Positions 13,015-24,384 of a stretch of 64,000 nt of DNA are shown here, piece by piece; within the stretch, counting starts at the first letter, position 1; the number at the start of each line of letters is the position of its first letter. The notes under the pieces are model-generated. The model searched no databases. It had not been told where the DNA came from and was given only the letters and a program-made list of their open reading frames with translations. Both the position numbers and the translations under genes were made by a program. The stretch lies in NCBI RefSeq assembly GCF_964204865.1, contig NC_135259.1, forward strand, positions 10,364,974-10,428,973, written 5' to 3'. The DNA is from Styela clava. Taxonomy: Eukaryota; Chordata; Ascidiacea; Stolidobranchia; Styelidae.

Positions 13015-13165
13015 AAGTGGATTGTGGAATCCAGTGTTGGTTAGTCCCTAAACCACGAGTCATCCGATTCTAGAGTCACGACACCACGAGTCGTTGCAGT
13101 TTTGAGTCCGAGTCATAGCAGATTTCATAAACCACGGGGAAATAGACCACATACCGATACGAGTT
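13015..13165 (+). repeat. Dispersed repeat pair, copy A
   Basis: It shares CCAGTGTTGGTTAG, then ACGAGTCATCCGATTCTAGA (ATGAGTC... in the other copy), GAGTCATAGCAGATTTCA and GAAATAGACCACATA, in the same order and orientation, with 20725-20862. There is no coding potential and no obvious termini. It is probably a fragment of an unclassified interspersed repeat. Confidence 0.7.
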
Positions 13166-14121
13166 CTCGGGATGGATAACCCACTGTGATGGATAACTGT
13201 AGAGTCTATAAATTGAGCTTAGTTTGCATTACAGCATTAGGAATCTTTTTGGAATTTCACCGTACCGGTACCTCAACCCATTGAGTGTATATGCTCATTG
13301 CTCAACTTAGCTGGCTTCGGTGCCGTCAGGGGAGAGGGGTTCGGGGTCGAATCCCCCCTTCTTCATTTTTTCGAAAACTGAAAAAGTCGCCAATAACGCG
13401 TGCAATTGCCTTTTGCTAAAACTCGCCGATTGTTTTCATCGTCGTGACGTGTTATTTAGGCCGTGTTTATTCTCTCTAGATTACAAATTTTTGTCATAAT
13501 AACGATGATAATTACTTTATTTTTGTACTCGCACAGAATTGTGAATCCGGTGAGAGTTATTATACGTTCATCGGTGGCGAGATTCTAAAGACAAATAAAG
13601 GAGTAAATCCGCGACCAAATTTTTCGATTGAAAAGCGGCAAAATAAAATACTGAAAATAAAACCGTAAACAATATATGTTTTGTTGAGGCCCGCCGACAA
13701 TCTGAAAACGCTTTTCTAGACATTGGAAATCGCAAAATTCTGTGTGCCCACTGCACACATTATGTCTGGTCATCGTTTAGAAACATATCGTCACTGAAAT
13801 CTAAACACGGTTAATTGTGGGCGGTATCTGCTTTTTCATTCATTACTTTAAAATTGCCTTCCAAAATTTTTGTGGTAACAATAAACAAGGTTTAGAACGC
13901 AACCTTTTCCCCAGTTTGTGATGATATGTAAGATAATCAATCTAAAGTATATTCGATCAATTTTTATTGTACTGAAATAAATTTTACTTCGTTAGAATTT
14001 ACAACAGATTTATCGATTTTTCGAAAGGTTTTATCTTTAAAAATAATCGAAGTGGCAGCATTGCAATTGAGCGGAGTCAGTTTTACAAGTACGTTCAAAT
14101 TTGTAGAATTCTCAAAATAGC

Positions 14122-14785
14122 AAAAATACGGATCAAAACAATATACAATCGGGCAGTTTACCACGCATTTTTATTTTTAGGTCCGCGGATTGTCGTGGTG
14201 TTTTAGAGTGGCTCTTGTTTTGTCTATGCAACCGCAGGGTAAATTGAAGACAATTAAATTAATAATGGAAAACATTTCAAATATGCAAGTATCGGCTATG
14301 AATTGATTACTTTGCACAAGAGAAATATCGTTTTTCGTTAATAAAGTCGTTTTTTTAATAAGTGGCGTAATCACGGCGACTGTTCGGCGAGGATTTCAAG
14401 GCGGTGAATTAGTATTTTTGATTCACTGGTATACTTTTTATGTATTTTCATTGTATGAACGAAAATTGTACTAAACGGGATTTTATATCAGATATCGAGG
14501 TTTTACTAACGGCGATAAGGAGTTTGCAAGATTGCAAAAATACGTATCAAAATTGAATACACCAGGGGGCGTATGTCATATTTTATGTCCACAGATCACC
14601 GTGGTATTTTAGTGTAGTAATGTATTTATTTACGTTGGACACAATTAAATTAATATATAAGGACATTATTGTATAGAATCCCGTAGTTATCATGCATTGA
14701 ATATTTTACGCGACAGAAAAATCATTATACGCTGAAAAGGCGTCTCTCGAGCGTAATCACGGTGACTGTTACAGACGGCAATGGG
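14122..14785 (+). repeat. Two diverged tandem copies of a roughly 400-bp unit
   Basis: Copy one runs from about 14122 to 14400 and copy two from about 14535 to 14785. Shared marks, in order, are GCAAAAATACG-ATCAAAA, a GTCCRCRGAT-GTGGTRTTTTAG block, ACAATTAAATTAATA and CGTAATCACGGYGACTGTT. A further short direct repeat, ACGATCGTTATGTCCACTA, occurs at about 14851 and 15078. No open frame or RNA fold was recognised. The unit may be part of a decayed satellite or transposon interior. Confidence 0.55.
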
Positions 14786-15534
14786 AATTTCCGATTTCTT
14801 CAAAACGTGTTGATGGAGACAAATAATAACAATAACAACAAAATTTTGAAACGATCGTTATGTCCACTACGTACGTGTCCAAAAACAAATCCTATGCAGC
14901 TCCCCGGGATATTTGAAATAAATAAAAGTAATAGCTTTCTAGCGAAAATATAATCTTCACTCACTGAAAATTTCATAGAAAATTGTCTAGTAATCAATGA
15001 GAAAAGCGATTTTCTCATAACGATACCAAGAAGAATACAGATAAAAACAAGAAGAAGAAGAGTGCCAGCATAAAATGCAAAACGATCGTTATGTCCACTA
15101 ACGTCAGAACGTGTCCAATAATGGAAGCGCCAGATCGGTACTTTAATGATTATTATGCTTCTGGTATTTTGTGCGTGCGTTCTTGATTACGGGATTTGTA
15201 GTTGTGTGATTTTGTTTACAACAATACATTCAAGTCTCGGCTGCTGTTGGAGTAACGTGTGTTTGTGTCCTCGCTTGTACAGCACTGGACAGGAGGGTTT
15301 AGTTATTTAATGCAGACGTTCTTCTGTTCTACATGTCATGCGCCCATTAAACACAAAGTGTCAGAAGTGTTCGGTTGATGAAATATCAGAATGTGATTAT
15401 TTGATTGCCGTGTTGATAAAACTGGTAAGTTAACTGTAGGCCTACCGTGGTTTCTTGAATATATCATGTCTGCATGTTGCGTAAGGTGACAGTACTCAAG
15501 CGTTGAACTGAAAGCATGGTCGGCGATATGATTT

Positions 15535-15588
15535 CACTCGGGATAAATATGTAAATCCTATCCTATCCTACTCGTCTACCTTTATACC
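15535..15588 (+). repeat. SINE 3' tail fragment
   Basis: CGGGATAAATATGTAAATCC followed by repeats of TATCC matches the 3' end of the tRNA-derived SINE seen in full at 55298-55636 (there on the minus strand). Only the tail is preserved here. Confidence 0.6.
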
Positions 15589-15689
15589 CTTAATTAGTTT
15601 GTTGTTTTGTTTTTAGATTGTGGGCAAATTTCATCGGGAAAGCAATTTATTGATAATAAAGTAGAATATATGCAGTGCGTTTGCAAACC

Positions 15690-16158
15690 ATGAGTTATTT
15701 GCTCCAGTCTGGAAGCTCTAAAACTGTTTTCATCCAGGTGAGTGAACACGTACCACTTCTTTTTAGCAATACCTTCCATCTTATATTATGTACCTACGTT
15801 TTAAGTCTTATCTAAGGTTTTGTTTGCTCTTCTGATTTCATAATCAGTCTTATTTATTTGTTTTTATCAATCATTTTATGGTTATGCTGATAAAAGTTGG
15901 AAGTTGGAATAAAGACACAGACTCGATAGACGAGTTAACTTATCCGCCATTGACCGTGTCCATTATCGTATTATTGATACTCGATTTTCTGTATTCCGTT
16001 ATTTGCAGGTCTTGTACGTTACAGAATTTTCAAATCCGAAATGGATCGGTGTGAATTTTTACGGGAGAAATAAAAAAATTGAACAGAATGATAATGATGA
16101 AATCGTAGTTACGGAATCTGCAACTGTATTGAATCTAAATTATACGAACAATCTTTGA
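15690..16158 (+). CDS. Possible small two-exon gene, 65 residues, unidentified
   Basis: Exon 1 is 15690-15737. It starts at ATG in the context AAACCATGA and ends at a consensus GTGAGT donor. Exon 2 is 16009-16158, after a TATTTGCAG acceptor, and ends in TGA. Both junctions are phase 0. The peptide starts MSYLLQSGSSKTVFIQ and continues VLYVTEFSNPKWIGVNFYGR before an acidic, Asn-rich tail. The mixed hydrophobic and aromatic composition looks coding rather than random AT-rich sequence, but I do not recognise the family. It could be a fragment of a larger or dead gene. Confidence 0.4.
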
Positions 16159-16179
16159 CTTCGTCTTGATTTAAGCAAA

Positions 16180-16460
16180 TATATTTCTTGTTGAAGTCGC
16201 CGCTTTTGTTCCAGACTTAGCTGCACGTTTGGTGTAATTCTTTTTATTACCATCAGATGACCCCAATGTTAACACTCGCAGTTATTTCAATAAATTTATG
16301 AACTTGCAAGCGAGTCACATTCGAATCTGATGCATGTACAACCTTGGCTTTCTTTTCTTCAATTCTTTTCTTCCTCTTTTGCCTCCACATTTTTTATTTT
16401 CTTATCCGCCTCCCTCCTTTTCCATTCCTTAACCTCCTCAGCAATTAGAGAAATCATAAG
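16180..16460 (-). pseudogene. Decayed coding fragment, Lys/Glu-rich, frame-disrupted
   Basis: On the minus strand, 16460 to about 16345 reads as a charged helical peptide (AEEVKEWKRREADKKIKN and a KEEEK run). It then hits a stop. The neighbouring frame continues IEEKKAKVVHAS and further to another stop, and a third frame resumes SSDGNKKNYTKRAAKSG before a final stop near 16181. Coding-like text that jumps frame at least twice without splice sites suggests a retrocopied or otherwise dead gene. The parent is not recognised, and simple composition bias is an alternative for the charged part. Confidence 0.35.
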
Positions 16461-19400
16461 CCATAGGATTGGTGAATTTGCCACGAATGGCGGCGATTCG
16501 AAATTTTGCTCTGAACCTGTTCCAATAATTTACTATTCGAATATTCTAAAATACCCAAAACATTGACAAGACCTCCTCTCATTTGGTGGCACACTCTGGT
16601 ATTTAAGCACCGAATTTTTCGTTTGAGTACAGGTACAGCAGTATTTTTCAGTCGACTACTGACTTGTTTATTAATCAAGTCATTTGACTACCGATGTATC
16701 ACAGTACTTGCTTTAATTTTGTTTTCTATGAAAGCTCCAGTATGATAAGCAAATCTGGTATGTCCCTTTAAAAACCGAAGGTTTTCACAAAATTGATTTT
16801 TAATTGAGCTGCAGCTTGTGGGTTTACAATCTATGACAAAAAATTTTGTCAATCACACCGCCTCCAACAGATTCACCACCTCTGATTGATATAGGGGTAC
16901 CCTAATTTATTTTTCCATCTTTTATTGTACGATTTTTTTCATATACACCATGTTTTGCCTTGTTTGAATTTGTTATTTATTCTATTGTGTCTGATTTCTA
17001 TTGACGCTTTTATTTCACATTGAAATGTATTGTTTTTGTCATGTTTTGATTGTTTCAAATACTTTTTTCTGTGATTGTCACAAGATATTCATGCTAGTTT
17101 TTACTGATTCATAAGACGTTAATATTTGAATCTGTTTCAAATCATTCAAAACTTGATCAGAAAATTGTAACTTGGCCTCCAGTTAATGCTTTAGGTTTGA
17201 TGAAAAATGCCGAATTTATCTTTATTACGCAAAATTTTACTCCGTGATACAAATTTTTTTGAGCGCGACAACGACTAAAGGATTTCATTTTTTTAAGGAA
17301 TATCAAATTGCAAAATTATCCAAAGCGCATCTATAATTATCGGGTACTATTACTCTGAACTCCCAAGTAAACGCTTCGATTTTAATAATATAAATTACAA
17401 ATTCAAGTTTATAATTTAAAATCTGAATCCAATAAAACAATCCAGAATCTTTTAGAAAAACTACTAAATCCGCCAGAAATTTAAATTGATCTCAGTTGAG
17501 ATTTATAAGCCTTTAATTATTAAGTTTTAAATTCACTCTTTCAATGGAAATTCTCGTCCAAAGAAGTATCAATATACACAAGTTTTTTGTAAAACTTATG
17601 AACGAATTCCTCCAATATACACCATTTCTCATTCTAGCCAGGGTTATTTCTTTCATCATTATTTTCTATTTAAGCTCTTTTATCTGTTTCACATTAAAAT
17701 GTAGTGTCGATTTTACTTTCATATATATTTTTCTTCTGAATCAGTTTTGTCACAATCTCTAAACCTAAATCTGAAGCAGCGGTTCTCAATTTTTTATGTC
17801 AAGCCCCGACCTAACAATAAGCTACAAATACCAAGGATAAAATGTCAATATCCAAGATGAGGATGAGGAGGGCAAGATCAAATCTAACATTTATCTTTAA
17901 TTAGCTTTAAATAATTGTCTGCATTCTCCTTGTGAATATAAACGAACCAATGAGCGTCCAATACACATAACCCTAAATTCGAATTGAAACTATCGCTCCT
18001 ATGAATATCTTTATTTTTGAGTAAAGACTTGTAGTTGTCGAAAATCTGTGACCGTCCCGTCTTGCTTAACCCTATAAGAAGCTGTGCTGCATTTACTCGC
18101 ATTATATGTTAAATTCCGCCCAAAAGAATCACCCATATACACAATTTTATTTATAATCGTATTCTATATATGCTCATATATTGAATTTACCTTTTTGTGT
18201 CACAATTTTACTGAATATTTGCATATTTTGAAGAACGGACCGTCACTTCACCCTGGAACTGGAAGGTAGCAAAATTTTTTCTGTTGTCTCTTTGAAAAGC
18301 CCTACGCTGCAGTAACGTCCAGTGCCTTCTCAAGAGCATAGGTCAGACTCGGCAGAAAATCGAAGCCCAGTCATATCTGCTCGTTCAGAAATAATTTGGG
18401 GCATAGTTTAATCCAAGCTAGAGCACCCATGCCCCGAGTTGGGTTTCTTTTGCTTATGTATCTACTTAACCAAAGCATTGCTCATTAAACCTGTTTAGCA
18501 ATAAGGATTAATGGCTTTATTTGGAGAAAAAGCTTAAAACGTTATATCTCCAAATACTGGTATTTTGATATTGACTTGTTCACGGCCTTAGTTTGAGTTT
18601 AGCAAGAGACCCGTGCCCATACCTGTGTTATTCTACGCTATTCTATCTGCTTTCAACCCCCCCCCCCCCCCCCCTTCCGAAATGCTAAAAAATATAGGCA
18701 TCTTTCTGTATCATGCATAACTTTTCGTAGCTCGTAAATATTCTTACACACTCAAGACTCACGAAGGCCCATGTTTTCCGGTCTTTGGTCGAAATTGGCG
18801 AAAAGAAATTTCAGAACCTCCCTTGGAAATTTTCTGGCCCCTGGTTCTATATGCCCAGTTCTCTGCTCGCCCAAATCCGGGTCCGAAACACCCTGTAAGT
18901 TTTGTACAGTTATGGCCTATCAAGTAAAACCATTTTAATTCGAAGCAATGTTACCCAGTTTTCAATGTTGATACTCAAAAATACACAATATCTCAACTTT
19001 ACACAAAGCTCTCTAAAAATGCAAATTATATTATTTATTTATATTGATGAAATATTAGAATTTTTGGTATTTTGTGTGCCTCGTATTTTATTAAATTTGA
19101 AAAATGTACTTTGAAATGCTTGTTTGTCAAGGAAAATGTGAATAAATTGAAAAAAGGAAATTTTTAAGTGTTTTGCTAAATTATGACGTCACTTCAACGC
19201 TAGTTCCGCAGGAATGCCACCCATAGTGTTTAACACTCATGTTATGTTTCAAAGATCCATATACTCCGTAAGGCGGGGAGCGAAAAAAGATTATTCTGTG
19301 GGAGAGGAAAACAGTTGAGACGACCTATCGGGTTGAAATATAATTCAAAGCCTTCCAATTCAGTAAATATTTTACAATTAGTAAGCTTAAGATTCACGGT

Positions 19401-19665
19401 CCAAGTCCGTCCGCCATTATTAGACCAGAACTGGAGTAACTTGGGAACATGTGGCCAAGTTAGAATTTCTTAAATATTTATCAATAACTAACAGCCAATC
19501 ATAACGCGTATTTCAAGTCACATGATCGGCGCAGAACCCCATCTGCCATGTTTCAGCCATGCGCAGACGAACATCTTAACAGGAAGTTCAACCCCTTGCC
19601 GGAAGTTGCTGTTTGCCATGCGCATGAAAATACTCAACTCCCATTGGCTGATTCAAAATTTTTCA
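16461..19665. other. Gene-poor AT-rich stretch
   Basis: No exon with both splice signals and recognisable coding text was found here. At about 17779 the sequence CAGCGGTTCTCAA resembles a hAT-type terminus, but no matching opposite end was found. An 18-base run of C lies at 18657-18674. Open frames such as 17544-17762 are hydrophobic AT-driven runs without support. Confidence 0.5.
18657..18674 (+). repeat. Homopolymer run of 18 C
   Basis: This is an uninterrupted C tract preceded by CAA and followed by TTCC. Its length is likely variable or prone to sequencing error. Confidence 0.95.
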
Positions 19666-19861
19666 ACCTGCGCAGTACATTACCGGTCATGTACTTGCCA
19701 TGCGCGAGATTTAAAAAAAAATGACGGTTGCCAGATATTTTTTGAACGGTCTGATTCAGAATCGCACCGTTCAAAAACAAAATTCTGAAATCTGGCAACT
19801 GTCAAAAACGATGAATTTTCGCGCATGGCAAGTGCTTGTCCGTTTTGGTACTGCGCAGGTC
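19666..19861. mobile_element. Foldback element (long inverted repeat)
   Basis: The left arm starts ACCTGCGCAGTAC and includes TACTTGCCATGCGCGA and GACGGTTGCCAGAT. The right arm mirrors it with ATCTGGCAACTGTC, TCGCGCATGGCAAGT and GTACTGCGCAGGT. The centre also folds (TGAACGGT against ACCGTTCA). Arms of about 75 bp with moderate divergence surround a small loop. The flanks contain further weaker symmetric pieces (CAAGTCACATGA at 19514 and GTCACGTGACTT at 19859), so a larger parent element is possible. There is no coding content. Confidence 0.75.
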
Positions 19862-20724
19862 ACGTGACTTCGGAATTTTATTATTGGTCGATTTTTGTCC
19901 AATTGGAATAGTCCTTCATTGTATTAGGATTTAAGAACCCCGCCCTTGTTACTGCAATGATAATGAGAGAACTGCTAGCGTTTGGAGGAATCCTCAGGTA
20001 TGCTACAAACTTTCCCCTAAGATTGAAACACTTCTAATACCTACTACATGAGATCATTTAATTTATCTCAACTTACTTTGGGTGAACTTTGGCTGTTAAA
20101 GAACTCTGCTGGGGCTTTTGCAAGACAGTTATGCACACAATTTTAATTGAGTTTTCACCACTGAGTTGAAACCTGCGATCTAGGATTGTGGTGATTAATC
20201 TGTTTAGGCATTAGATGGCACGGTTGTCTTAGAGCTGAAGATAGCTCCGATTTCCATTCAGCCCCCTCACACAAGGTGTAATGAACAGGGTAGGATTTAA
20301 AGATTCTAGTACATTCAAAAAATGAAAACTTTTTATGTATGGATCAACTTTTTCTTGTGTCAAGCTTTTCTCGGAGTGAAATCGCATTTACAAAAAAGCT
20401 GTTTTAGTGAATCTTGAAGACTCAAGCCCATTTCTTCTCTTTTATATATCAGAGTGAAACTTTCTCAATTTTGGGGAATTATAAGACAATGCCATAAATT
20501 ATATGTATGTTCTAAAAATGTTCCATAGGGAGCTCTGAAATATTACAATGTTCTTAACTATTTTCATTATCAAACAAAAAAAGATTCACAACCTTTTATT
20601 TGGATGGTAATATTAATCAAGAAAAGCATGCAGAACGAAAAACGCAGGCATGCTGATTTTCAAGTTTCTGAATTTTGCGAGATTTGACGGAGCGATTATT
20701 TCGAACTAAATCGATAGCGGCCTT

Positions 20725-20862
20725 CAAGATTGTGGATCCAGTGTTGGTTAGCCTCTAAACTATGAGTCATCCGATTCTAGAGTAATCGGAGCCACGGTAC
20801 CACGAGTCTGAGTCATAGCAGATTTCAAAAAAAGGGGCGAAATAGACCACATATTTATATGA
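20725..20862 (+). repeat. Dispersed repeat pair, copy B
   Basis: This is the second copy of the repeat at 13015-13165, in the same orientation and with the same order of matching blocks. It carries a short insertion after the CCGATTCTAGAGT block. Confidence 0.7.
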
Positions 20863-23569
20863 CTCAGTAATACGTCATCACCCGTCGTTTCTAAAGTCAC
20901 AACTGCGGTCGATTTCGTATGAAACTAAGTCGACCTTGAGTAAATAGTAAGCGTATATGTATATCAAATTCCTCACAAAAGATTTTCCACGATAAGCCAC
21001 CTTTTAATCAACATTGTTATGGATATGTAACCGGGATTTCATCATGTAACATGATTGACAACAGTTAGCTTACATAGATATTAGCACGGCCTAATCTGAG
21101 CTATTGCTTCGAAAAGCTTTCGATTTTTTAGTTAAATGGTGTTAATCTGCATTGCAAATCGTAATTATCTTCGGACTCATTGGAAGCTTCCGTTTCAGCA
21201 GGATATCCCTTTGCTTCCCCACCCATTGTAAGCAAGTACTCATTAACTTCGATGAACTGAAATTCATGGAATCACACACGATATATCGATATCTCTAGGA
21301 AGAGGATGAATCATTTTGTATACAGTAAATTATAAACAGAAGTTGAATTACATACAGAGATCGCCTCAGTTGCATAATCAAATATTAGCCACGATTGGCA
21401 TTGCAAGTAGCTAGGCAGGCTTTACTGGCGTAGGCACTTGGTAACGGTAGTAAGCCTTTCTTGCATAGAATTTAAATATTTTCCAATATTGCTGTAATAT
21501 CTTTCAAACGACTTCGATTAAATAAGGACATTTTAAGGCGGCAACATTTTAGTTTTCGAAACTAGTATTAACGTCTATTCCAACAAGCCCGATCTGGGAT
21601 CAAATTAATGATTTTTGGAGCTAACCGACCGACAAACGTTGATCAGTGTTCATCAACAGACCGATAGTCAACACGAAAATGACGGGTTTCGAAAATACAT
21701 GACGGGACAGACATGCATAGTCAAGGCACACTTTCTATATTTTGGTAGAGTTTTTAACCTTCTCAGTGGAGCAGAACCCAAATTAAACATTCCAGAGCGA
21801 CCCATATGCAATACATCACATGTATATTTGTCATCATGAAATACGTCAATCAAAAAAAAATTTGTGAGACAAAAATATGACGCGAAACGCCTGAGAGTTT
21901 TTACGTAACAACAGTGAGACACACTTGTTATATGTCCATATTGTATCCTTTTATATGATTATGTTTAAAAATAATATACCGTACTCTCATATTTGAATCT
22001 AAAATCGCGCATCCCCCGGCCTGTACTATCGGAACACTGGAGAAAAATTAAAAAATATAATTCGGTACTGGCAGGCCTACCCCATTATGTTTTAACATCA
22101 CAGAACCACTTTGAAAATGTAAATATAAACCCAGGTATCCTATGTACATTTGTGACTCAAATGTATGGAAATATAGGCATGAACAACAGATTATTTCGAT
22201 CCACAAACTACTAAATTGAAAGCGGCGATTGTAACATCACGATTTCGAAGAATTGAAGTGCCATAAGGAATTTCCCATATTCCAAATAGAAGAGTGACTA
22301 AGTAGGAAAATAATTGTGGTAAGAGAACTCACGCTTACTGAAGCCAGTTTCTGTGACGGCCAGGCCACCTAACGCAAAAATAAGTTAATTCGTCGTCGGT
22401 TAATTCTATATGAATGCTACAATCCCTTTCTCCCTGTTGTTAATCAAAGATGCAGTAACTTCATAAACAACATGTATTATACACGATAAAAAAGAAGGCA
22501 GTGCATATTTACCCAATATTCATCATACTTGGGATATGGTGAAGCAAAGGCTTGAAATAGATTAAACTACCATAAACGATAAAATTCATCCATAAACTGG
22601 AACAAATCTGAAGAAAAAGGACAAAATGGCTTACACAAATATAGCTGGAAACTTACTTAAACAATAAAGGAAAAGCCCAATATTTAGAAACGGATCCAAG
22701 CAGTCTGTCAACTAATTAATTCGTTTCACATCATATATTATCTGTTTGTAATAAATTTTGATTACTGTTAGTCAAACTATTGCAGCAAAATCATAACAAA
22801 TTTTAAAATTTTTATCGTAAAAAATTATAATATCGATCACACAATTTTTTTTTGGAATCGCATTAACTTTGTCTTAACTGTACTTTTAAAGTCTTCAGGT
22901 ATTGTCCTCAAAATACAAAGGGTTCGAATTTTTATTGTGATAATGATATTTGGAAATTTTTACATAATAAAATTTGACAATACATGAATTCACAGCAAGA
23001 ATGGCAAATTTACAATAAAAATTATCAAAATACCATTGCTCGAATAGCAATGATTAATGGACGGACACCTTACATATAGATAAAACCACATATTACCGAT
23101 TTAAATTCACAACATACAAAAAATACAGATTTGATGATATTTCCATTGAATGGAACACCAACTCCTAACTCACTTTACACAGTACATAATTGGTTAGAAC
23201 ATTACCGGCTACCGCACACTGATCAAATTATAGTAAGATAAAAAAAATTATTTACAGGCAAGAAAGCTGATTTTTAATCAACAAAAAGAATCTTATTTAG
23301 CACTATTATACAATAATTAAACACAATTCGGCAAAAGCAGGAAGGAATTAAAAGGAAGAACAATATAAAAATGCGAAAAAAAAAGCATAGGGAGCTTACT
23401 GCATGATAAATGTTGTCATCATTGGATTCAAATTAATAGGAATTAGAAGATGCACCTCGAATAATAAAAATGAATAACTAATATTATAGCATAACACGAG
23501 TTAATACTCAAGCCCAGTCAAATTAATATAACAGAATACATTATCAATAAGAGAATGGGAAGTGAGAAA
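20863..23569. other. Gene-poor stretch
   Basis: I found no exon-like block with splice sites and recognisable protein text. Overlapping frames on both strands near 21615-21922 arise from one AT-rich region and have no domain resemblance. Confidence 0.5.
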
Positions 23570-23574
23570 ATGGT

Positions 23575-23765
23575 ACCTGATAGCCTAGCGCTTAAGTGTT
23601 AGCCCCAGTTCAGATCCCATGACCCCACCTGGGTAGGCAATTCCAAACCGGAAAGGTCCCGGTCCTTCCAAATGACGGTAACTCCTTACGTATCGTTAGT
23701 TACCAGTGGCTGACTGAATAGGGCCTTTTTCAGAGTGAAAGATGTAAATAAGAGTGATACAAAAA
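23575..23765 (+). mobile_element. tRNA-derived SINE, copy 1
   Basis: The head looks like a degenerate tRNA promoter: TAGCCTAGCGCTTAAGTG as an A-box-like segment and AGTTCAGATCCC as a B-box-like segment. The body (CCCATGACCCCAC, GTCCTTCC, GTAACTCCTT, CAGTGGCTG, then GGCC-TTTTTCAGAG) aligns in order with the element at 43742-44130. No target duplication was identified. It lies downstream of the first JAK gene on the opposite strand. Confidence 0.6.
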
Positions 23766-24384
23766 AGTCAAATAAAACAACTGTTCCAGTAATGAACAAT
23801 ATATTGAGTGTTAATATAAAAAGATATTTCCAGTTTCAACTATATCCTTAGAAAAGCTTCCTCTCCTTATTAGAAAGTAGGAAAAGGTACTATACTGAGG
23901 GGCATTATTGTTATGCTTAATTCATCCGAATGAATGGCAAGAAATAAAAATAATTTTCTGATCAATATTTCATTTTTATCTATGCCCCCCCCCTCCCCTC
24001 CTTCCTAGATTACAGACATTCACATAAAGCTTGATGGGGACTAGAAATTATCCCATATATTATTCAAGTTGACTTTCACTAAGTCAGCAGATGACATACT
24101 TTCAAAAACAGTTACATGTGGAATCCTTGAATTTGCTATATGCATTATTTCCAAATATTCTTATAACTTTAGTGGCAATGTGATAATGTTTAACAATTTT
24201 AAGATCGTTAGATAAGAATATAGCAGCGGAACAGTATAGACACAATATACTGTCTTGCTGAATAATTTATACTCTATTGAAAATCTGATGCAGAAAAACA
24301 TCTCAAGCATAAAGAGTCATTAGAAATAAATTGAATTTCTTTGACGTTTCAGTGGGTTTAATACACGAATAAACGAAGTTATTT

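Noticed and set aside
13261-13350. tRNA-like sequence ending GGGGTCGAATCCCC
   Set aside because: It has a T-arm-like piece, but the loop lacks a base and no acceptor stem or anticodon arm could be paired. At most it is a SINE relic.
16330-16566. Plus-strand 78-codon Phe/Ser/Leu-rich frame
   Set aside because: It is the complement of the charged minus-strand coding relic and has the pyrimidine-rich composition expected from that.
17779-17815. hAT-like terminus CAGCGGTTCTCAA
   Set aside because: No opposite terminus or target duplication was found, so it is not called as an element.
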